27,848 nt of DNA. It comes from Methanocorpusculum sp. (GTDB lineage Archaea > Halobacteriota > Methanomicrobia > Methanomicrobiales > Methanocorpusculaceae). The stretch's first letter is position 1; each line of letters opens with the position of its first letter. Position numbers and translations under genes: made by a program. Below the pieces are notes generated by a model. It saw only the letters and a program-made list of their open reading frames with translations. It was not told the DNA's origin and did no database searches. Below, one piece after another: positions 22,774 to 27,848 of this stretch. Where the stretch lies: assembly GCA_030539595.1 (NCBI GenBank), contig JAUNXW010000003.1:1-27848 (forward strand). Reading direction: 5' to 3'.

Positions 22774-22853
22774 AGTTAACTCATTTTATTTTCACACCGA
22801 TAATAATCGAAACAATCGAAAATTTGTGTTAAGTTAACTTTAAGATTATAAAC
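22774..22853 (+). promoter_or_regulatory. Promoter region of the fdh-like operon with two palindromic sites
   Basis: AGTTAACT (22774-22781) and AAGTTAACTT (22831-22840) are perfect palindromes. The second abuts a TATA box, GATTATAAAC (22844-22853). Between them is a direct repeat AATCGAAACAATCGAAA (22806-22822). The layout suggests binding of a dimeric regulator just upstream of the TATA box. Confidence 0.5.
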
Positions 22854-22884
22854 CCAAATTCACAGACGATTAGTTTGGATAATA

Positions 22885-24084
22885 ATGCAGATGAAATATA
22901 TGACTGCTGTCTGCCCGTACTGCGGAACAGGCTGCAGCCTTAACTTAGTTGTTACAGACAGTGGTGTTGTCGGATATGCCCCGTATCACCGCTCGCCCAT
23001 AAACCGCGGAAAACTATGCACACGCGGACTTCACGCGGCAAAATCAGTGAACGAATTCAGAATAACCAAACCTCTTTCAAAAGGCAATGAGGTAAGCGAA
23101 GATTCTATTTTTGATGAAGCCCTCAAACTCAAAAACTATTCAGGCGATGACCTCGCTGTTTTTGTTTCTTCAAGGCTCACAAACGAAGCAATATACTTGG
23201 TGAAGCGTTTCGCAAAAGAGATTCTTAACTGTGAAAATGTTAGAACATTTACTGATGCCGCAGTCTCAAAATCGGTTGTCAAAATGGATGACCTCAAAAA
23301 AGCCGACGCTGTTTTGGTTATTGACGACACAATGAAGAAACTCCCCGTCTCGTGCAATAAACTTTTCTTCGCACAGGAATTGGGCGCAAGAATTTACTAT
23401 GCAGGTGCTGACTCATACTCCGCAGTTCAGGCAGACGAAGCGGAAATCTTTGAAGAAGGAAAGTTCAGTATCCCCCAGAACTTTACCGATGACCTCAAAG
23501 CCGCAAAGAATGCTTTTGTCGTATGCTTTGCGGGAAGCACCTTTGCTAAAGATGCGGCAGAATATGCGAAAGCAAACGGGCTTAAGTTTGCTGAACTTTA
23601 CGAAACAAGCAACGGACGCGGCGCAGCAGAACTCGGCTGTATGCCTTCATACTCGGAATTCAAATCAGCCGAAAAAGTTCCGAAAGCAATGCTCGTCTTT
23701 GCCGAGTGCCCGGAATTTGACACAGAAATTTACGGTGAATTAATTCCCCAATTTGAAAAAGTTGAGGAACTTGTAGTCGCCGCATCACACGCAAGCGTCT
23801 TAACCGATATCGCAAACGCAGTAATCCCTCTTACTTCATTTGCAGAATACGACGGCACATTAACCAACTGGGAAGGCAGAGTTCAGAATTTGAAAGCCGC
23901 TGCTGCTGCACCGGCAGGTGTCAAGACTCCGTATGAAATCATAAAAGAACTTTCCGCAAAAGCAGGAAAGGAGATTTCGTTTGAGAATGCGGAAAGTATT
24001 TTTGCAGAACTCAAAACCAAAGTCCCGGCTTATGCAAATATCAACGACGTTGCGACAGACGGCGTATTTATTAAGGAGGTCTGA
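22885..24084 (+). CDS. FdhA-like iron-sulfur protein lacking the molybdopterin active site
   Basis: This 399-residue protein derives from the alpha subunit of formate dehydrogenase, which is normally near 680 residues. The N-terminal 4Fe-4S domain is intact: CPYCGTGC (Cys10, Cys13, Cys17) and Cys45 in GKLCTRG; the usual Lys after the fourth cysteine is Arg. Next comes SSRLTNEAIYLVKRFAKEIL, an FdhA landmark. The following segment that in FdhA holds the catalytic Sec/Cys-His is missing: the frame goes straight to FTDAAVSKSVVKMDD. Later landmarks are shortened (SNGRGAAELGCMPSYSEF; IPLTSFAEYDGTLTNWEGRV), and the C-terminal dinucleotide-binding domain is absent. It therefore cannot oxidise formate, but may carry electrons. 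It is followed by fdhB after two bases with an AAGGAGGT site. Confidence 0.85.
   Translation: MQMKYMTAVCPYCGTGCSLNLVVTDSGVVGYAPYHRSPINRGKLCTRGLHAAKSVNEFRITKPLSKGNEVSEDSIFDEALKLKNYSGDDLAVFVSSRLTNEAIYLVKRFAKEILNCENVRTFTDAAVSKSVVKMDDLKKADAVLVIDDTMKKLPVSCNKLFFAQELGARIYYAGADSYSAVQADEAEIFEEGKFSIPQNFTDDLKAAKNAFVVCFAGSTFAKDAAEYAKANGLKFAELYETSNGRGAAELGCMPSYSEFKSAEKVPKAMLVFAECPEFDTEIYGELIPQFEKVEELVVAASHASVLTDIANAVIPLTSFAEYDGTLTNWEGRVQNLKAAAAAPAGVKTPYEIIKELSAKAGKEISFENAESIFAELKTKVPAYANINDVATDGVFIKEV
24073..24080 (+). promoter_or_regulatory. Shine-Dalgarno sequence of fdhB
   Basis: AAGGAGGT inside the end of the upstream gene lies six bases before the fdhB ATG at 24087, showing strong translational coupling within the operon. 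Confidence 0.7.
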
Positions 24085-24086
24085 AA

Positions 24087-25349
24087 ATGTCGGCAAAAGG
24101 TGATATGTTTTACAGCTGGACAAAATCCGATTCAATCAAAGGAGAATGCGGAGGAGCAGTAACCTCGCTTCTTCAGTATGCACTCGCAAGCAAAACCGTT
24201 GATGCGGTTCTTGCGGTCTGCAAAGGTGCAGACCTTTACGATGCCAAACTTGAATTAATAACTGACGCAGCGGAAGTACCGAAAACCGCAGGTTCCCTTC
24301 ACTGCGGAACATTGCTGTCGGCAAAGATGGTTAAGAAATATCTTGGCGGTGCAAAAGATATGAAAATTGCAGTCCCCGTAAAAGGCTGCGACGCAATGGC
24401 GTTCTATGAACTTGCGAAACGCAATCAGATTAACCTTGACAACATCATTTTAATCGGTGTGAACTGCGGAGGAACTGTTTCTCCGGCAATTGCCCGTGAA
24501 ATGATTGCGGACAAATACGAGACAGACCCTGATGCAGTATTCAAAGAGGAGATTGACAAAGGTCAGTTTATTATTGAATACAAAGACGCAAACGGAGTTC
24601 ACCAGACAAGAGGAATCAAAGTTGATGACCTTGAGGAGACACCCGAAGGCTACGGACGCCGTATGAACTGCCAGCGCTGCAAGTGTAAAATTCCGCGTCA
24701 AGCAGATTTGGCGTGCGGTAACTGGGGAGTTATAGGTCCGAAAGCAGGCAAGGCAACTTTTGTTGAGGTCTGCTCACCGAAAGGAGCGGCACTTCTCGAT
24801 GCGGCAATTTCCGCAAACGCTGTTGAAGTCTGCGCTCCAGACCAAAAGGGGCTTGAGATTCGCGGAAAAGTTGAGGGCGCGATGCTGAAACTCGGAGACA
24901 AGAACCGCAAAAAACAGTTTGAAAAACTCGGAGAAGGAAGCGAGAGACTTGAAAAAATTATGAAAATCACTTCCCGCTGTATTGCCTGCCGTGCCTGTAT
25001 TGAGAACTGCCCGATTTGCTACTGTGTCGAGTGCTCAACCGCGAAACCGCATCTGATTAATCAGACACAGGTTCCGCCGGACTTTATGTTCCATTTAATC
25101 AGATTCGCACACATAGCGGATTCGTGTATTAACTGCGGTCAGTGTCAGGAACTCTGCCCTGTGGATATTCCGAATGCGCTGTTTATGCACGCCCAGCAGG
25201 TCGAACTCGAAAAGATGTTCGGTCACAAGCCGGGCTACAGTATGGAGCTTCCTGTTCTCGCATTTGCGGAAGAGCCTATGGAGCGTGCACGTCTGAATGC
25301 AACCGGCTCGGACATGATTTACGAAAACGTCTTCGGCGAACAGCAGTAA
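24087..25349 (+). CDS. fdhB: FdhB-type F420-dependent oxidoreductase subunit
   Basis: At 420 residues this is a full-length beta subunit of the FdhB/FrhB family. These proteins hold FAD and iron-sulfur clusters and exchange electrons with coenzyme F420. Features are the family opening GECGGAVTSLLQYALASKTV, the AVPVKGCDAMAFYELAKR segment, the cysteine-rich MNCQRCKCKIPRQADLACGN with GVIGPKAGKAT, and two C-terminal ferredoxin motifs, CIACRACIENCP (near residue 295) and CINCGQCQELCP (near residue 350). It follows the shortened FdhA-like gene and ends in a hairpin terminator. Its partner is therefore probably that protein rather than a catalytic FdhA. It could reduce or oxidise F420 for a heterodisulfide reductase or ferredoxin partner. 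Confidence 0.93.
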   Translation: MSAKGDMFYSWTKSDSIKGECGGAVTSLLQYALASKTVDAVLAVCKGADLYDAKLELITDAAEVPKTAGSLHCGTLLSAKMVKKYLGGAKDMKIAVPVKGCDAMAFYELAKRNQINLDNIILIGVNCGGTVSPAIAREMIADKYETDPDAVFKEEIDKGQFIIEYKDANGVHQTRGIKVDDLEETPEGYGRRMNCQRCKCKIPRQADLACGNWGVIGPKAGKATFVEVCSPKGAALLDAAISANAVEVCAPDQKGLEIRGKVEGAMLKLGDKNRKKQFEKLGEGSERLEKIMKITSRCIACRACIENCPICYCVECSTAKPHLINQTQVPPDFMFHLIRFAHIADSCINCGQCQELCPVDIPNALFMHAQQVELEKMFGHKPGYSMELPVLAFAEEPMERARLNATGSDMIYENVFGEQQ

Positions 25350-25376
25350 ACGGATTCAACTCCGTTCTCTTTTTTT
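25349..25376 (+). terminator. Hairpin and U-tract terminator after fdhB
   Basis: AACGGA (25349-25354) pairs with TCCGTT (25361-25366) around a TTCAAC loop, followed by CTC and seven T (25370-25376). It separates fdhB from the HD-domain gene. Confidence 0.6.
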
Positions 25377-25399
25377 ACAGGGAACTCCTCATTAAATAT

Positions 25400-26080
25400 A
25401 TGGATGCGGATAGTTTCGGGACTGTTGAAAAGTATATGCTTGAGTGTATGGCAGAAGATACTGCCCACGGGAAAGATCACATTTATCATGTGCTTTACGG
25501 CGCTCTGCTGATTGCCGAGGATTTTGAGGAAGTTGATTATGACTGTCTTATTGTTTCCTGTCTTCTGCACGATATAGGCAGAGAGGAGCAGTTGAGAAAT
25601 CCGAAACTTTGTCATGCGGAAGTCGGGGCACAAAAGGCTGAGCGATTTCTTTTATCCTGCGGATATTCGGATTCTTTTGCGGCGAAGGTTTCGGACTGTA
25701 TCAAAACACACAGGTTCAGGAAAGGGCAGACTCCGAAAACCATTGAAGCGAAGATTTTGTTTGACGCGGATAAACTTGATGTGACCGGAGCGATTGGGAT
25801 TGCCAGAACACTTGCATACAAGGGACTTCACGGGACATCGCTTTATGAGATTGATTCTGATGGCAGTGTCTCAGGCGGTGAAAATGATTCGTCCGATACG
25901 TTCTTCCATGAGTATAAGTTTAAGCTGGAAGGGATGTATGACAGATTTTATACAAAACGCGGCAGCGAACTTGCAGCTGAAAGAAGAAAAGCTGCCGAAG
26001 ATTTTTATGAGGCTGTGCTGAATGAAGTTCGGAATGTGACATTATGCAGTCGTCATCTGCTGAATGGTAAGATAGAATAG
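25400..26080 (+). CDS. HD-domain phosphohydrolase-like protein
   Basis: The frame is open from 25142, but that part overlaps fdhB in another frame and its terminator, so I start at ATG 25400, giving 226 residues. It has HD-superfamily metal motifs: DHIYH (His27/His30), CLLHDIG with His57-Asp58, His104 in THRF, and DADKLD (Asp124). It resembles the YpgQ/YedJ-like HD proteins, of which some hydrolyse nucleotides or pyrophosphate. It is cytoplasmic, with no signal peptide. It sits 50 bases after fdhB, beyond a terminator, so co-transcription is doubtful. A link to F420 or molybdenum/tungsten metabolism has no support in the sequence. Substrate unknown. Confidence 0.85.
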   Translation: MDADSFGTVEKYMLECMAEDTAHGKDHIYHVLYGALLIAEDFEEVDYDCLIVSCLLHDIGREEQLRNPKLCHAEVGAQKAERFLLSCGYSDSFAAKVSDCIKTHRFRKGQTPKTIEAKILFDADKLDVTGAIGIARTLAYKGLHGTSLYEIDSDGSVSGGENDSSDTFFHEYKFKLEGMYDRFYTKRGSELAAERRKAAEDFYEAVLNEVRNVTLCSRHLLNGKIE

Positions 26081-26129
26081 TTATTGTGAGGATTTATAAG
26101 AGCCTATCCAATATAGAATCTGATATTTA

Positions 26130-26371
26130 AATAGGAGTTCCGCGGTTGATTATCATCAATCAGCAGGGATCTGTTCAACAGCGATTAAATCCGTTGGACA
26201 AGATTTAGTATAAGTTTACGGTTACGATGCTGATACATTTAGTGGTGTAACGAAATTTGTATACACTGCAGCAGAAAACTTAGTCTAAAAAAATAGCGAA
26301 GTACTGTGAGAAATGAACCTGCGAAAGATATCGTGTTTTACAATTTCAGAAAACATCGCGTAAGTCCTATT
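26130..26371. repeat. MITE-like element with terminal inverted repeats
   Basis: Ends AATAGGAGTTCCGCG (from 26130) and CGCGTAAGTCCTATT (26357-26371) are inverted repeats at 13 of 15 positions, about 240 bases apart. Inside are TTGAT-TATC-ATCAA, the GTTGGACAAGATTTAGT block (26208-26224) shared with 2618-2634, and the core repeat (26242-26306). No transposase frame. A reversed partial copy lies at 3609-3779. It takes up a third of the 770-base gap before the polyferredoxin. Confidence 0.7.
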
Positions 26372-26397
26372 AAAAGAGAGATTATTTTAGGAGAGGG

Positions 26398-26487
26398 GGA
26401 GTATTTTCGAAATGCATGACCGGTGCAAAGTACGTAACTACAAAATCTGTGCATTTCTATTTTTATGGTGAATGAAGATAATACTCC
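26398..26487. other. Nested inverted repeats of possible structured RNA
   Basis: GGAGTATT (26398-26405) pairs with AATACTCC (26480-26487), and inside it GAAATGCA (26409-26416) pairs with TGCATTTC (26450-26457). The preceding bases AGGAGAGGGGG are purine-rich. Could be a hairpin RNA or a remnant of a repeat. Bases 26490-26800 after it are mostly AT-rich, with a weak TAGCCG/CGGCTA stem near 26518-26550 and two GGTTAA copies at 26670-26684. Confidence 0.4.
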
Positions 26488-26805
26488 TGTCCTTTGTTTT
26501 TTCCGAGTGTTTGTTTATAGCCGCAAACAATATCCGGTATGTGCCGGCTAGAGTTCAGCCATAAATATATTATCTATCATGTTATTAAAAATAAGCAGTT
26601 TAATTTTAGTTAAATAAAACATATTAAATTAACAAAAGACAATACATGTATCTGCGTCAAAAAAATATTGGTTAATCCGGTTAAACAAACTCATAAAAAA
26701 TATTATTAATAATTTATTTATTATTATACGTCAAATAAGAATGGTCGATAACCTGTTGTATTATTAAGTCTTTTTGAGTATTTTATTTGATGAGACTTCG
26801 ACGAG

Positions 26806-26816
26806 AGTGTATATAT
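26806..26816 (+). promoter_or_regulatory. TATA box of the polyferredoxin (fwd) operon
   Basis: GTATATATTC lies about 40 bases before ATG 26854, giving a short leader with a TAGGA Shine-Dalgarno-like sequence at about 26841-26845. Confidence 0.45.
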
Positions 26817-26853
26817 TCAGCGGTTCCGACATAATGGATTTAGGAATTCATTT

Positions 26854-27848
26854 ATGACTATGAGTACGATGTATCCGAAATTTTCCAAAACGACGGATGG
26901 AGATATCGTTATTATGGAGCAGAGGCTCCTGAAAAAAATATCTCATCTTCTTTTGGATACAACCAAATGTACCGGATGCGGTATCTGTGTCGACTCCTGC
27001 CCTAAGGAAGCAATCACTTTAGGCATGGTCGGTGCGGTAGTCCGCGGAGCAACTGCCGATGGTGCCCCTGTTGATATTAACCCATCAGTTTGTTCTTATT
27101 GCGGTGTCTGTACGGTAATGTGTCCGTTTGGTGCGTTAGATTTAGAAGTTGACGGTGAAAAGAGCCTGCCGATTAAAGAGCAGGAAGGTTTCCCAGAGTA
27201 TGACTATACCGCAGAAATCAGCGAGGACAAATGCGTCCGCTGCACAATCTGCAGTGAGGTCTGTGACCACGATGCAATTAAGCGTGAAATCCCTGCTTAC
27301 GAAGGCGAAGAAAAAGGTGGAGCACTCCGTCAGACCGCACTTGATGCAGAAGTTTCTTTTGTCGTTGACAAAGACAAATGCAATGTCTGCGGAATCTGCG
27401 GTTCGCTTTGTCCGGCAATCACCGTTGCACGTGACCCGTTCAACGCAGGCATTTTAAAATCGACCGGAGAAGTTCTCTGGGACGAGGCAAAATGTAATGC
27501 ATGCAATGTTTGTGCGGATGCCTGCCCGACCGATGCAATTACTGTAAAAAGAGTTGTCAAAGAAAACGCAAAACTCGCAGGAAAAGTTGTAATCGAAAAA
27601 GAAAACTGTGTGACATGCTCATGGTGCAAAACAGTATGTCCGTCAGATGCTATTACTATTAAGAAATTCTTCGAAGGAGAGGTTACTTTTAATCAGGCAA
27701 AATGTCCGGGAGGATGTTCAACCTGTGTCGATGTTTGTCCGTGTAATGCAATTTACCTGCCGACACCTGTTCCGGCATTTATGATGAAGCGTAATTCCAT
27801 TGAGGATAAAATCGCAGTCAACCGTGACCTGTGTATCCTTTGCGGTGC
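26854..27848 (+). CDS. fwdF: Polyferredoxin, FwdF-like, C-terminal end outside window
   Basis: This gene starts at ATG 26854 and stays open to the window edge (331 codons seen). Seven complete 4Fe-4S motifs and the start of an eighth are visible: CTGCGICVDSCP, CSYCGVCTVMCP, CVRCTICSEVCD, CNVCGICGSLCP, CNACNVCADACP, CVTCSWCKTVCP, CPGGCSTCVDVCP and CILCG. Motif three ends in Cys-Asp rather than Cys-Pro. The opening after the variable head (LLLDTTKCTGCGICVDSCPK) and the CPGGC spacing of motif seven match FwdF/FmdF polyferredoxins. These pass electrons to formylmethanofuran dehydrogenase for CO2 reduction, the first step of methanogenesis. Other fwd genes would be expected just past the edge. A different polyferredoxin (MvhB-like) is the alternative. 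Confidence 0.88.
   Translation, partial: MTMSTMYPKFSKTTDGDIVIMEQRLLKKISHLLLDTTKCTGCGICVDSCPKEAITLGMVGAVVRGATADGAPVDINPSVCSYCGVCTVMCPFGALDLEVDGEKSLPIKEQEGFPEYDYTAEISEDKCVRCTICSEVCDHDAIKREIPAYEGEEKGGALRQTALDAEVSFVVDKDKCNVCGICGSLCPAITVARDPFNAGILKSTGEVLWDEAKCNACNVCADACPTDAITVKRVVKENAKLAGKVVIEKENCVTCSWCKTVCPSDAITIKKFFEGEVTFNQAKCPGGCSTCVDVCPCNAIYLPTPVPAFMMKRNSIEDKIAVNRDLCILCG

Noticed and set aside
22885..24084. FdhA-like gene as a pseudogene
   Set aside because: The frame is intact over 399 codons, iron-sulfur ligands are kept, and it is translationally coupled to fdhB, so it is more likely a functional short form.
26412..26471. 19-codon frame after a purine-rich AGGAGAGGGGG, possible leader peptide
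   Set aside because: The frame sits within the nested hairpin, spacing to the purine block is long, and the next gene is almost 400 bases away.

Overview
The window looks like chromosomal DNA of a hydrogenotrophic or formate-using methanogenic archaeon, most likely Methanomicrobiales and perhaps near Methanocorpusculaceae. The lineage is an inference. It rests on a formate-dehydrogenase-type FdhB with F420 chemistry, the start of a polyferredoxin resembling FwdF of formylmethanofuran dehydrogenase, PEGA and PGF-pre-PGF surface proteins with archaeal C-terminal sorting tails, and promoters with a TATA box about 22-29 bases before many ATG codons (leaderless mRNAs). I found no rRNA, tRNA, CRISPR array or transposase gene.

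Layout. Bases 1-1302: start of a secreted protein (minus), a ribbon-helix-helix protein and a lone MNT nucleotidyltransferase. Bases 1303-4280: a repeat-rich stretch with a membrane protein and a rubrerythrin, the latter sitting between two large palindromic repeats. Bases 4281-6761: RadC, then a membrane OB-fold protein, a Nif3 protein and a small SWIM zinc protein in one tight operon. Bases 6758-8751 (minus): patatin-like hydrolase, ferredoxin-thioredoxin-reductase-like protein and an unusual peptide deformylase. Bases 8805-13609: DUF1805 protein, a PEGA surface protein, a non-coding stretch with GTGACGAAT repeats, and a secreted metallophosphoesterase. Bases 13698-19555: DUF169 protein, NhaC antiporter divergent from MarC, a secreted protein sharing a domain with the phosphoesterase, and a membrane-anchored winged-helix regulator. 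Bases 19556-22680: a possible small RNA, a PAS/GAF regulator and TrmO. Bases 22885-25349: an FdhA-like protein without the catalytic core, followed by FdhB. Then an HD-domain protein, a long repeat-bearing intergenic region, and the polyferredoxin, which runs off the end.

How the parts fit. The right end is energy metabolism: the FdhA-like/FdhB pair could move electrons between F420H2 and an iron-sulfur partner, and the polyferredoxin begins a probable formylmethanofuran dehydrogenase operon. Rubrerythrin and the FTR-like protein suggest oxidative-stress and thiol-redox handling. The most unusual points are the active-site-less FdhA paralogue beside a full FdhB, and several families of long palindromic repeats that recur between genes across the window.
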